Shown here: in pieces, positions 53,366-63,197 of the stretch
Position numbering within the stretch: the stretch's first letter is position 1
Layout: each line of letters begins with the position of its first letter
Source of the DNA: Asaia astilbis JCM 15831
GTDB lineage: Bacteria; Pseudomonadota; Alphaproteobacteria; Acetobacterales; Acetobacteraceae
Direction of reading: 5' to 3'
Length of the DNA: 64,000 nt
Assembly: GCF_000613845.1 (NCBI RefSeq)
Contig: NZ_BAJT01000003.1
Location: forward strand, 124,001 to 188,000
Position numbers and translations under genes: made by a program
Notes under the pieces: generated by a model
Told to the model about the DNA's origin: nothing
The model's database searches: none
The model's input: the letters and a program-made list of their open reading frames with translations, nothing else

Positions 53366-55093
53366 ATGAGCGGTGTAGACAAAAAACTGGTGCGGGCCTG
53401 GGTCCGGCAGCAATCCGGACCGGCCAGGCGTGCAGCCCTGCCGATCGTCGCCGTGGGAGGTCTCAACACCTTTCTCGGCATTGGTCAGGCCTGGTGCCTG
53501 GCCTCCGTGATCGGCGCGTTGTTGCAAACGCGTGGAGCGCAGGTAAGCGGAACGATCGCGGCGTTTGTCGGATTGTCCCTCTGCCGCGCTGTTTGTCTTT
53601 ATGCACAGGAATTATTGGCTTCCCGCGCTGGAATGATGGCCCGTGAGCGGCTGCGTCGCTCTGTTCTAGGCTCGGTAATCGACATCGGGCCCGCTCTTTT
53701 GCGCCGTCAGCATTCGGCAGAAATCGCCGCGCTTCTAGTCGACCGTATTGAGGTGCTCGACGGCTATTTCGCCCGATGGCTGCCTGCATCGATGACGTGG
53801 ATGGTCTTTCCGTTTTTCGTGTTGATCGCGGTGTTCGTCGTGGCGCCCCACGCCGCCCTGATTCTGGCTCTTTGCGGTGTGCTGATCCCAGTCGCTCAGG
53901 CAGTGTTCGGCATCGGTGCCGCTCTCGCGTCACGTAACCAGTTTCTCGCGATGGTACGCCTTCAGGCGCGGTTCCTGGACCGGATCAGGGGAATTGCGAC
54001 CATTGTGCTGTCAAACGCAACGGAGCGCGAAGCTGAAGCGCTCTCCCGCTCAGCGGATGATTTGCGCGGGCGCACCATGAAGATCCTGCGCATCGCCTTT
54101 CTCTCGTCAGCGGCGATCGACATCGCGACCGTCGTTGCAATCATCCTGATTGTCCTGACGCAAGGGCACTTCGTTCACCTCGACGCGTTCTCTCTTCCAA
54201 GCATCCGCCCGGCACCGCATTTCACCGAGACGCTTTTCGCGCTTTTCCTGGTGCCCGAATTCTTCGCGCCTTTCAGAGGACTGGCTCTGGCCTATCAGGA
54301 TCGCGCCCACGCAGCCGGAGCCGCTGAGGCGATGGATGGCATCCAGAACGGCGCCTTTCTCCCGGAGACCGAAACGACATCACTCCCGACAGCACCGATC
54401 GGGTCTGTGACGGTCACGATGGAAAATGTCTCCTACTGCTGGAATGACGCGGCACCCTATGTCTTTAAGGAACTTACGGTCTCTGTCGGGCCGAACGAGG
54501 TTCTGGTTCTGGACGGCCCGTCAGGAGCAGGGAAGTCCACCCTGATCGAATTGCTTTTGGGTTTCATCAAACCGGTTGCCGGGAAGATCACGTTTAATGG
54601 TCGCGATATCGCCGGGATGAGAGGGCGCGATATTGCTCACCATCTCGCCTGGATCGGACAAAAACCTGTCCTTTTTGCGGGCACGCTGCGCGACAACGTG
54701 CTTTTTGCAAAGCCGGATGCTGATGAAGCCAAGCTCCAGAACGCGTTGAAGGCGGCGGCGATCGATAGCTTTCTGAAAGATCTCCCCAACGGGATCGAGA
54801 CGGAAATCGGTGAAGGTGGGTTCGGTCTCTCTGGAGGGCAGGCTCAGCGGGTTGCCATTGCTCGCGCCTATCTCAAGGATGCGCCCCTTCTGCTGCTCGA
54901 TGAGCCGACCGCCCATCTCGATCCTCAGACTGAGGCTGAGATTATCGATGCCCTGCGGCCTCTTGTTGAAGGACGAACGGTGATCCTGAGCGCGCATTCA
55001 TCGGCGATGAAAGCATTCGGAACCAGAACACTGCCTCTGAGCCAACAGAGCACCAGCCCAACTCAGGATAGGCAGGAGGAGGCGCAGTCATGA
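53366..55093 (+). CDS. cydD: CydD, ABC exporter subunit for cysteine/glutathione
   Basis: With CydC it exports thiols to the periplasm, needed for assembly of cytochrome bd-type oxidases and c-type cytochromes. ATG 53366 (MSGVDKKLVRAWVRQQ) is chosen; the frame extends much further upstream without support. About six membrane helices (30-330) precede an ABC domain with Walker A LDGPSGAGKST, signature LSGGQAQRVAIARAYL and Walker B LLLLDEPTAHLD. The 575-aa frame is intact. It overlaps cydC by 4 bases. No cydAB lies in the window. Confidence 0.92.
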   Translation: MSGVDKKLVRAWVRQQSGPARRAALPIVAVGGLNTFLGIGQAWCLASVIGALLQTRGAQVSGTIAAFVGLSLCRAVCLYAQELLASRAGMMARERLRRSVLGSVIDIGPALLRRQHSAEIAALLVDRIEVLDGYFARWLPASMTWMVFPFFVLIAVFVVAPHAALILALCGVLIPVAQAVFGIGAALASRNQFLAMVRLQARFLDRIRGIATIVLSNATEREAEALSRSADDLRGRTMKILRIAFLSSAAIDIATVVAIILIVLTQGHFVHLDAFSLPSIRPAPHFTETLFALFLVPEFFAPFRGLALAYQDRAHAAGAAEAMDGIQNGAFLPETETTSLPTAPIGSVTVTMENVSYCWNDAAPYVFKELTVSVGPNEVLVLDGPSGAGKSTLIELLLGFIKPVAGKITFNGRDIAGMRGRDIAHHLAWIGQKPVLFAGTLRDNVLFAKPDADEAKLQNALKAAAIDSFLKDLPNGIETEIGEGGFGLSGGQAQRVAIARAYLKDAPLLLLDEPTAHLDPQTEAEIIDALRPLVEGRTVILSAHSSAMKAFGTRTLPLSQQSTSPTQDRQEEAQS

Positions 55094-56796
55094 CCACGTC
55101 ACCTCGGACGAGTGTCACACCCTCGCAAAACGGCAAGAGCCCGTCAGACGCAAGGAGTAGCCTGGACGCGCTGCGGCGCATTCTTGAGGTCTGGCGTCCG
55201 TTTTACCGCAGGCTCGGTTTTGGCCTTCTGTTATCGGCGCTCGCGCTTCTAAGCGGCCTGGCCCTGATGTGGAACGCGGGGCTCGGGGTCTCCGCCCTCG
55301 CTGTCGGGACGACTCTTGCCTACGGGCTACTGCGTTTCTTCGGCGGGGCGCGAATTATCCTGCGCTACACTGAGCGTCTCTATGCTCATGATGCGATGTT
55401 TCGGGCGCTGGCGGCTCTGCGTGTCTGGTTTTTCAGCCATCTGGCGCGGGGGGCGGCGGCAGGCCTCGGCTTCAGGCGGGCGGGCGATCTGATGAACCGG
55501 CTCGTCGGCGATATCGAGCTTCTGGATAATCTCTATCTCCGTATCGCCATGCCTGTTCTGGGGATCGTCGTTAGTCTGCCGGTTCTTGTTTTCGTGGCTG
55601 GCCGCGAAAACTGGCGTCTTGGGCTCGGCCTGGCCGCGCTCTTCATCTTGGCTGCCTGCGTCGTTCCCTATGTCTCCGCCCGACAGGCGGCACGGCGGAG
55701 TGGGACCATTCTTCACGCAGAATCGTCCTTGCGCATTGCAGCGCTCGATCTCGCAACCGGGTTGCGAGAGGCGCGCGCCTTTGCCGGAGAGGCGCGTCTG
55801 GCAGAACGGATCAGGGTGGAAGAAACACGCCTCCATGACGCCCAGCGTGCACAGCAAAGGGCAATGGCTGGTGCCGGCGCTTGTCGTTTCTCTGCGGTCA
55901 GGCGTCGCTGGCTCTCGTTCTTCTGGCGCTTGCCGATGTCGCCGGTCTTGGTGTGAGTTTCCTCGCCGGTGTCGCGCTGGTCTTTCTGACCGGGACGATT
56001 TTTGAGTCGGTCGGTACTCTGGCCCGCACCAGTGTGCTTGTCGGACAGGTGGGGCAAGCCGCCCGTCGCGTGGTCGATATCGCCGATCAGGACAGGGATA
56101 GCGGGGAGCAGGGATGTGCTGCGCCTGAGGGCGGCGACATCGTGTTGAGCAATGTGAATTTCCGTTGGAACGATACTCAGCCGCTTGTTCTTCGTGGGCT
56201 TTCGATGACCATCCGTTCCGGAGAGCACGTGGCGCTGATCGGCTTCGGGAGCGGGTAAATCCAGCCTTGCCGCGCTTCTGCTCAAGGTTGCGGCTCCGGA
56301 AGCGGGAAATATCGAGTTTGGCGGCCATCCGATCGCGACACTGGACACTGAAAGTCTGCGCGCGCGCATAGGCTGGCTCTCGCAGGCGACCCATCTTTTT
56401 GCCGATACGATCCGCCACAATCTGCTTCTGGGGCAGGAAGGCATCGATGAGGCACGTTTATGGGATGCGCTGGAAAAGGCAGAGATTGCGGAAACGGTGC
56501 GCGCGTTGCCCGACGGGCTCGATAGCTGGGTTGGCGAGAGCGGGGCGCGGCTCTCGGGCGGTCAGGGGCGTCGCATCGCTTTGGCGCGCACGCTGTTGCA
56601 GGATGCACCGATCATGGTTCTGGATGAGCCGGCGACAGGGCTCGATTCAGCAACCGAGCGGGCCTTTCTCGAAACCCTCGGGCGCACGATGCAGGGAAGA
56701 ACCGTTATCCTCATCGCTCATCGCCTGACCGGGGTAGAGGCGCTCGATCGTGCCTGGCGACTGGAGAAAGGGGAGGCGCATCCGCTCCCTCTCTAA
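55090..56796 (+). CDS. cydC: CydC, ABC exporter subunit (two frameshifts)
   Basis: The partner of CydD. The membrane domain (MTTSPRTSV... to about residue 260) has GARIILRYTERLYAHDAMFR, a CydC-type segment. One base restored near 55880 joins LSFLCGQASLALVLLALADVAG. The Walker A is damaged: GGCTTCGGGAGCGGGTAAATCC reads through a stop, but restoring two Cs (about 56245) gives IGPSGAGKSSLAALLL. The rest (ARLSGGQGRRIALART, IMVLDEPATGLD) is then in the original frame to 56796. Corrected length is 569 aa. Confidence 0.9.
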
Positions 56797-56890
56797 AGGT
56801 GGGACGGGCGTCTGCTTGACGGAAACTGTGTCACACGGCAGTGACAGAATTACGGCCCCGTGGAAGTCACGGCGATTCGAGAAGGAAATT

Positions 56891-57289
56891 ATGATGCGTC
56901 GTCTGCCTGTGCTCTTGTCGATCAGTGCTCTCGCGGGCCTCGCAGCCTGCTCGAACGGCCCTGATCGTGATCGCTACCCCGTGTTTTTCGGACCCGCTTC
57001 GACTGCGCTCTCCTTGGCGGCGCAGACGATCATCGACAAGGCGGCTGCCGATGCGCGTGACACCCATGCCCGCACTGTCGAAGTCATCGGCCATGCTGGC
57101 GCTGGGGCCAATCTCTCCGCTGACGAGCTGCTCTCCGTCGAGCGCGCCAAGGTCGTTGCTGCAGCACTCGCCAAGGCCGGTGTCGGTGGCGCGCAGATCA
57201 GCCAGATCGCGCATCCGCCCAAGAACAACGAAGACGCAAGCGTTGCGTCACGTCTCGTCACCATCGAAGTCGATCCGTCGACACCCTGA
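56891..57289 (+). CDS. Small OmpA-domain-like lipoprotein
   Basis: The signal peptide MMRRLPVLLSISALAGLAAC has a lipobox at LAAC, so the mature protein would be lipidated at Cys20. The remainder (FFGPASTALSLAAQTIIDKAAADAR...VEVIGHAGAGANLSADELLSVERAKVVAAAL) resembles the OmpA C-terminal peptidoglycan-binding fold: F.....L...A...I. ... V.I.GHA......... LS..RA..V...L. It is 132 aa and intact. AAGGA precedes the start. Confidence 0.75.
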   Translation: MMRRLPVLLSISALAGLAACSNGPDRDRYPVFFGPASTALSLAAQTIIDKAAADARDTHARTVEVIGHAGAGANLSADELLSVERAKVVAAALAKAGVGGAQISQIAHPPKNNEDASVASRLVTIEVDPSTP

Positions 57290-57318
57290 TTGGCCGTACT
57301 CTCGACGCATCCTGTTCT

Positions 57319-59159
57319 TTGACCGAAACCGATCTATCTCCCTCAGGTCTGGCTGACAGTGAAGCCCCAGACGCGGTCTTGCATCGTGTCTTCGGCTTTT
57401 CGTCGTTTCGCGGCCAGCAGGAGGAGGTCATTGCCTCGGTCATGGCAGGCGAGGACGTTCTCGTCATCATGCCGACTGGCGGCGGCAAGAGCCTCTGCTA
57501 TCAGGTGCCTGCCCTTTGTCGCTCCGGCATGGGCATCGTCATCTCTCCGCTCATTGCCCTGATGGACGATCAGGTGGCGGCCTTGCGCCAGCTAGGCGTC
57601 AATGCAGCGGCCCTCCATTCTGAACTCGATCCGCAACGCCTCGATCAGATCCGGGCCGATCTGCGCGAGGGTCGCATCGATCTGCTCTATATTTCGCCTG
57701 AGCGCCTCGTGTCGCCCGGCACGGCGCGCTGGCTCGCGCGTAATCCGGTTTCGGTGCTGGCCATTGACGAGGCCCATTGCGTCTCGGCCTGGGGGCATGA
57801 GTTCCGACCCGAATATCGGGCGCTCGCCGACCTGCCCAGCATTTTCCCGGGTGTGCCGCGCATCGCACTGACGGCCACAGCAGATTCACGCACGCAGGAC
57901 GATATTCTGCAGGCTCTGGGCATGCCCGAGGCCAAGCGGCTGACATCGAGCTTCCATCGCCCAAATCTGTTCCTGGCAGCCTCTCCGAAAGGGTCGGAAA
58001 CCAGGCAGGTGCAGGACGCACTGACGCCTCATCGCGAAGATGCGGCGATTGTCTATTGCGGAAGCCGCAATCGAACCGAGCGCATGGCCAAAAGTCTCAG
58101 AGATCGCGACTTCAACGCGCTTCCGTTTCACGCAGGTCTTTCTCCGCAGGAGAAACATGCAACGCTCATGCGGTTTCGCAGCGGTGAACCCATGGTGATC
58201 GTGGCTACCGTGGCGTTCGGCATGGGTATTGATCGACCGATGTGCGCTGCGTCGTGCATCTCGATATGCCCGGGTCGCCGGAGGCTTATTACCAGCAGAT
58301 CGGGCGAGCCGGGCGCGATGGCGCTCCTGCCGATACGTTGCTGCTCTATGGCGGTGAGGATATGGCGCGGGCCAGACACTGGCTCGAACAGTCCACTGCG
58401 CCCGATACCGAAAAACGGGTCATGCATGCCCGGCTCGAGAGCATGATCGCGCTGACCGAGACGGTCGGGTGTCGCACTCAGGCCCTTCTGGCCTGTTTTG
58501 GCGAACCGCTTTCTGCGCCTTGTGGGCATTGCGATAATTGCCGCAATCCGGCTGAAACATTCGATGGGACGCAGGCGGCTCAGAAAGTGCTGTCCGCTAT
58601 CTACCGGACCGGTCAGCGTTTCGGAGCCGTGCATCTGACGACCGTGTTGCGCGGCAAGCTGACCGAGGCGATCGAGCGGCACGCCCATCAGCATCTGACC
58701 GTCTTCGGTGTGGGCAAGGACCATTCCGAGCAATGGTGGCGAGGTGTAATCCGGCAATTGATCGCTCGAGGTGCCATCAAGATGACGGGTGAACATGGTG
58801 CACTCGGTCTCGATGTCGAGGCAGCCCGGCCGATCCTGCGCGGGGAAGAAACCCTGCATCTGCGGGCCGATCCGTTGAAACCTGCCGTCAGCGCCCAGCG
58901 TGGTGCGCCTTCATCCACGATCGTCGATTCACTCAACGATATCGAGCGTGATCGCTTTGAGGCGTTGCGTCGCTGGCGTCGTGACGAAGCGCGTGAACAG
59001 GAAATCCCGCCCTACGTGATTTTTCATGATGCAGTTTTGACAGAAATCGCCCGGGAAAATCCCGAGAGCGTCGAAGAGCTCTCGGTCATCCGTGGGGTCG
59101 GGGCTTCGAAGCTCAAGCGTTACGGCGATGCCGTGATCGCGGTGCTCGAAGAAGCTTAG
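57319..59159 (+). CDS. recQ: ATP-dependent DNA helicase RecQ (one frameshift)
   Basis: 3'-5' helicase acting at stalled forks and in recombination. TTG 57319 is the likely start (MTETDLSPSG). Motifs: IMPTGGGKSLCYQ (Walker A), IDEAHCVSAWGHEFRPEY (motif II plus aromatic-rich loop), TATAD, and VAFGMGIDRP. The frame breaks at about 58232; restoring one C in GACCGATGTG gives DRPDVRCVVHLDMP and QQIGRAGRDG. The Zn-binding Cys are in CFGEPLSAPCGHCDNC and a HRDC domain ends the protein (VIRGVGASKLKRYG). Corrected length is 613 aa. Confidence 0.94.
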
Positions 59160-59218
59160 ACAGTCCGGTTAAGTAAAAGGGGCGTGCCCATCCGGTCGTG
59201 CTGTCGCCCCGGTATGGC

Positions 59219-59701
59219 TCACTCCTTGAGAGTGAAATTAACCGTTGAAGAGCTGCCACCAAGATATTTGAAGGTGAGGGGAACGGTCTGCCCGAGCTGG
59301 ACGGTATCGGGGAAATTGCGGCAGATCAGATGATATCCCCCTTCCGGAAAGACCATGGTCATGTCGCCCGGAATGGTGAAGTGAGAGAACAGATTGGCTG
59401 TGTGCTTCGTGACTTCCTGCTCGCTGTGAAAGGCTTCGATGGCCGTACAATCAGGTGACGTCACGCCAGAAATCAGATGTGCGTCATGGCCCTTGTTGAC
59501 GATGGTGAAATAGGCAGCCGCCAGACCCGGATAATGCGGGGCACGGCGGATCCAGCCTTCGATGGAGATATCGCGATTGGCTTTCTCCTGCCCGGGCAGG
59601 TTATGATCTTTGGCTTGGGCGAGTACGCAATTGGGGACCAGAGCGGCGCCCGTCATGCACAGCGTTGCGAGAGATGCCAGAATAGCTTGCACTCTTTTCA
59701 C
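59219..59701 (-). CDS. PCu(A)C-like (DUF461) periplasmic protein with degenerate metal site
   Basis: PCuAC proteins deliver Cu(I) to cytochrome oxidase. GTG 59701 has AAGGA 9 bases upstream and starts a signal peptide ending VLAQA. The mature part keeps the family framework: [41 protein letters not shown] and [10 protein letters not shown]. The usual Met-rich site (H...M, MRM segment) is largely lost; at the site I see [10 protein letters not shown] with no Met. So copper binding is doubtful. It is divergent from nrdR, with about 75 bases between starts. Confidence 0.75.
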   Translation of the reverse strand: MKRVQAILASLATLCMTGAALVPNCVLAQAKDHNLPGQEKANRDISIEGWIRRAPHYPGLAAAYFTIVNKGHDAHLISGVTSPDCTAIEAFHSEQEVTKHTANLFSHFTIPGDMTMVFPEGGYHLICRNFPDTVQLGQTVPLTFKYLGGSSSTVNFTLKE

Positions 59702-59775
59702 CGATACGTTCCTTTCTGCACCCGGTCCGACAGGCCGGGTTCGTGCCATCATCCGCCCATCAGGGAGAAACTCTC

Positions 59776-60288
59776 ATGAATTGTCCGTTTTGCGGCCATG
59801 AAGATACGCAGGTCAAGGACAGTCGTTCGACAGAAGATGGCGCTGCAATACGTCGGCGTCGCGTTTGTGGCGGATGTGCACAGCGTTTTACGACGATCGA
59901 GCGTGTTCAGCTGCGTGAACTGGTCGTGACGAAGATGGACGGGCGGCGTGTTCCCTTCGACCGTGACAAGCTCGCGCGCTCGATCCGTATCGCGCTGCGC
60001 AAGCGCCCGGTCGAGGAAGACCGTCAGGAGCGCATCGTGAACGGGCTCGTCCGTCAGCTCGAAGCATCGGGCGAGGCTGAAATTTCTTCATCGCGCATCG
60101 GCGAATTGGCCATGGATGCATTGCACAGCATCGACGGTGTCGCTTATGTGCGCTTTGCAAGTGTGTATCGCGATTTTCGCGAAGTTGAGGCTTTCTCGAA
60201 GCTCCTGACAGCGATGCGTCCTGGCGAGGAGGGAGGGCTCCTTCCTCCTCCCGGTGAACACGAGAAAGACAAGGGAACCAAAAAATGA
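59776..60288 (+). CDS. nrdR: Transcriptional regulator NrdR
   Basis: Represses ribonucleotide reductase genes in response to dATP/ATP. ATG 59776 has AGGGAG upstream. The N-terminal zinc ribbon has CPFC and CGGC, followed by the ATP-cone domain ([21 protein letters not shown]). A Pro/Gly tail follows. It is 170 aa and intact; it overlaps nusB by 4 bases (ATGA). No NrdR box was found in this window. Confidence 0.97.
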   Translation: MNCPFCGHEDTQVKDSRSTEDGAAIRRRRVCGGCAQRFTTIERVQLRELVVTKMDGRRVPFDRDKLARSIRIALRKRPVEEDRQERIVNGLVRQLEASGEAEISSSRIGELAMDALHSIDGVAYVRFASVYRDFREVEAFSKLLTAMRPGEEGGLLPPPGEHEKDKGTKK

Positions 60289-60782
60289 CCGACGAAGCCC
60301 AGACCAAGAACCCGCCCAAGCGCTCGCGCACCGTCGCGCGCGTTGCAGCCGTTCAGGCGCTGTTTCAGTGCGAGCAGGGGGGCGAGAACGCCGAGACGGT
60401 GATCAACCAGTTCCAGCGCCACCGTCTTGGATCAACGCAGGAAGAAAGCTTTGACGAGGGTCACGCGCCCGATGCTGATTTCCGGCTCTTTGGGCTGATC
60501 GTCAAAGGCACGACCCTGGCCCAGGATCGGATCGACGAAGCTCTGATTGGCGCCTTGCCGGAAAGCTGGCCGCTTTCGCGCCTCGACCCTGTGCTGCGTG
60601 CGCTGCTCCGTGCGGGCGTGTGGGAGTTGGGAGAGGACGTTCCGGCACGCGTGGTCATCAACGAATATCTCGATGTGGCCCATGGCTTTTTCTCGGGAGA
60701 TGAAGCGCGTCTTGTGAATGGCGTGCTCGACGCGCTTGGCAAGAAGCGTGAGACGGGAACGGCCGGAGCAGACGCTTCCTGA
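60285..60782 (+). CDS. nusB: Transcription antitermination factor NusB
   Basis: Acts with NusE (S10) in rRNA antitermination. The 165-aa all-helical protein has the N-terminal [17 protein letters not shown] and the C-terminal [13 protein letters not shown]...[31 protein letters not shown] (region named only). The frame is intact and starts within the nrdR stop, so translation is coupled. Confidence 0.96.
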   Translation: MTDEAQTKNPPKRSRTVARVAAVQALFQCEQGGENAETVINQFQRHRLGSTQEESFDEGHAPDADFRLFGLIVKGTTLAQDRIDEALIGALPESWPLSRLDPVLRALLRAGVWELGEDVPARVVINEYLDVAHGFFSGDEARLVNGVLDALGKKRETGTAGADAS

Positions 60783-60783
60783 A

Positions 60784-61728
60784 ATGAGCGGTGGTGAGTT
60801 CGATTTCATCGATCGCTTTTTCAAGCCGCTCGCCGGTGAGGGGGCGCTTGGGCTGAGCAATGACGCCGCTTTGTTCGACGTGCCGTCGGACAAGCAGATC
60901 GTGCTCTCGACCGACACGCTTGTGGAAGCCGTGCATTTTCTGCCCGACGATCCGGCAGAGACAATCGGTCGGAAATTGCTGCGCGTGAGTCTGTCCGATT
61001 GTGCGGCGATGGGGGCGGTGCCGCGCGCGTATCTGCTCAATATCAGTCGTCCTCCCGCCTTCGATGACCAGTGGTTCGCGAGTTTCAGCACCGGGCTTGC
61101 GCAGGATCAGGCGCGTTATGACGTGCGCCTTCTGGGCGGTGACACGACAGGCACCCGTGGTCCGCTGGTGCTGAGCCTGACGATCCTTGGCGAAGTGTCG
61201 CGTGGTGAGGCCATCAGCCGCTCTGGCGCATGTCAGGGCGACGCGCTCTGGGTCACCGGTACGATTGGAGACGCCGCGCTCGGGCTTCAGGCGCTGCTTG
61301 GCGAGTTATCGGACCCGGACGGGTATCTGAGCGATCGTTATCGTCTGCCGCAGCCACGTGTCGGCTTTCCGCTCGCGGATTTCGCGACAGCAGGGATGGA
61401 TGTGTCAGACGGCCTTGTTCAGGATGCGGGGCATCTCGCGCGGGAAAGCAGGGTTTGCGTCGAGATCGACGTCGCGGCAGTTCCGCTCTCCCCACAGGCG
61501 CGGGATGCTGGCGCAGCATGGTTCGAAACCTGCCTGACAGGCGGTGACGATTACGAGCTTCTGTTTACAGCCCCCGATGCTGCTGCGGATCTGATCACGA
61601 ACGCAGCCAGAGCCTGTGGTGTCCGCGTGGCGCGTATCGGCCGCGTCTGCGAAGGCCAGGGTGTCAGAGTATTAGGTGCGGACGCTCAGGAGATTTCGCT
61701 TACCCGTAAAGGGTGGCAGCACTTCTGA
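60784..61728 (+). CDS. thiL: Thiamine-monophosphate kinase
   Basis: Phosphorylates thiamine monophosphate to the active diphosphate; the product is the cofactor of PdhAB encoded in this window. ATG 60784 (MSGGEFDFIDRFFKPLAG) is chosen, one base after the nusB stop. Conserved segments: LSNDAALFDVP, LSTDTLVEAVHF, SLSDCAAMGAVPRAYLL, LGGDTTGTRGPLVLSLTI, GMDVSDGLVQDAGHLA, and LTGGDDYELLFT. The 314-aa frame is intact. Confidence 0.96.
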   Translation: MSGGEFDFIDRFFKPLAGEGALGLSNDAALFDVPSDKQIVLSTDTLVEAVHFLPDDPAETIGRKLLRVSLSDCAAMGAVPRAYLLNISRPPAFDDQWFASFSTGLAQDQARYDVRLLGGDTTGTRGPLVLSLTILGEVSRGEAISRSGACQGDALWVTGTIGDAALGLQALLGELSDPDGYLSDRYRLPQPRVGFPLADFATAGMDVSDGLVQDAGHLARESRVCVEIDVAAVPLSPQARDAGAAWFETCLTGGDDYELLFTAPDAAADLITNAARACGVRVARIGRVCEGQGVRVLGADAQEISLTRKGWQHF

Positions 61729-61813
61729 GGGCACAAGTGCTGTCGCAAGTGAGGCCAAGCACCCCCCTTACAAATTCAGGTCAGACGGTCAGTCTGCATA
61801 GAGATCGGCCAGC

Positions 61814-63154
61814 TCAGGACTGACTGATCTCCTTTTCATAGATGCGATGGGTCTTGTTCGGCTCTGGCACGAGACGTTTGACCAGATTAAGCATCGGCAG
61901 GTTCGTATCCAGAATCCAGCCCAGCTCGACACTCTTGTAGGGCAGGGTCGCGCGACGGCGGATCAGCTCGTCGATGGCGAGTGAGGGCATAAGCGCGCCG
62001 AGCAGCGTGCCACGGACCTTATGGGAAACGCCGAGCAGGATCACGCGAGCCGATTCAAAGCGATGGGAGAGCAATCGGGCGCCCAGTTTGGCCCAGCCGA
62101 GGGGGGAGGGTGCGCCTTCGATCCCCTGAAGGACATCGTAGATATTGGGCACGACCAGAGCCATGGCGGCCGGTTCACCAGCATGATCGATCTGGACGTA
62201 ATGCTCGGGCCGAAGGACGAGCTTCAGCTGTGCGATGAGCGCATCCATCTCATAAGATTGTAATGGCACGAAATTATAGGTGCCAGCCCAGGCATCGTTA
62301 TAAAGCGATCTGAGCACTTCGCCCTGAGCTGTGATCTGTTTTTTGGAGAGATGCGAGACGCTGACCTCGCCAAGTTTTCCCTGGCCCGGCTTGAGCGCGC
62401 CCGGAACGATGTGACGATCATCCAGATCGTCGGTCAGGTCGAGCTTGAAGGTGAGCAGATCGCGCCCGGTTTCGAGCCCCAGCTCTTCTATCAGACTATG
62501 AAGTTCGGGAGGATGCCAAGGCGTCCCGATCATCGGGGATTCGGTCTGCCCGGTGACCATCAGGCCTGACTCGCCATGATAGCCCAGTGTGACAGGCCCG
62601 CGCATGCGCTGCATGCCCTGGTCGCGCAGCCAACCCTCCGCGGCGTCGAAGAGCGCTTTGAGAATGCCGCGCTCAGGCAGGGCGTCGATCGCACCGAACC
62701 AGCCGATCTTCTCGTCCCAGGTGTCCAGAGCCTTGCCATCGACGATCGCCGCAATGCGTCCAACGGGCATTCCGTCACGCCACGCCATGAAATAGCGGAT
62801 TGAGGCGTGACGAAAAATCGGGTTGCGCTTGGGGTCGAGCAGGTCGTTCTGCTCCATGTCCAGCGGCGCCTTGTAACCGTCGAGCCCCTTGTAGAGAACG
62901 CGGGGAAGCGTGATGAACGTCTTGAGATCCTTGCGAGAGATCACCGGACGGATACTTGTCACGGCGCTGGATGGAGTCCTGTCCCGGTTCGTCACAGCCT
63001 GAGGCTCCGTGAAGTCCAATGCACTCGTTGCGTCGGTGGTAAAGGAGTGGGGGGTGACCACCCGGTCAGCGACAAGCGCATCGGCGACGATCTGGCGGGA
63101 ATCTGCTGCGTCCGGCAAGGTGAACTCTCTATGGCGATAGGCCGGCTGGACCAC
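61814..63154 (-). CDS. GNAT-fold acyltransferase of the YghO / bacterial ceramide synthase type
   Basis: A GNAT-like protein with the ordered segments ITLPRVLYKG, LDPKRNPIFRHA, RDGMPVGRIAAIVDG, KALFDAAEGWLRDQG, RGPVTLGYHGESGLMV and PPELHSLIEELG. These match the YghO family, which includes the bacterial ceramide synthase bCerS of Caulobacter (recalled from published work). Proposed role: N-acylation of a sphingoid base. The C-terminal half is less conserved and may bind the acyl chain. The GTG start at 63154 has no clear ribosome binding site, and the first 65 residues look like a poorly conserved extension, so a start nearer residue 65 is possible. It is divergent from an SDR gene. The frame is intact. 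Confidence 0.75.
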   Translation of the reverse strand: MVQPAYRHREFTLPDAADSRQIVADALVADRVVTPHSFTTDATSALDFTEPQAVTNRDRTPSSAVTSIRPVISRKDLKTFITLPRVLYKGLDGYKAPLDMEQNDLLDPKRNPIFRHASIRYFMAWRDGMPVGRIAAIVDGKALDTWDEKIGWFGAIDALPERGILKALFDAAEGWLRDQGMQRMRGPVTLGYHGESGLMVTGQTESPMIGTPWHPPELHSLIEELGLETGRDLLTFKLDLTDDLDDRHIVPGALKPGQGKLGEVSVSHLSKKQITAQGEVLRSLYNDAWAGTYNFVPLQSYEMDALIAQLKLVLRPEHYVQIDHAGEPAAMALVVPNIYDVLQGIEGAPSPLGWAKLGARLLSHRFESARVILLGVSHKVRGTLLGALMPSLAIDELIRRRATLPYKSVELGWILDTNLPMLNLVKRLVPEPNKTHRIYEKEISQS

Positions 63155-63197
63155 ATGGCGTCACCGGATGATCACTTAATTGACGAAAGCGCGTTGA

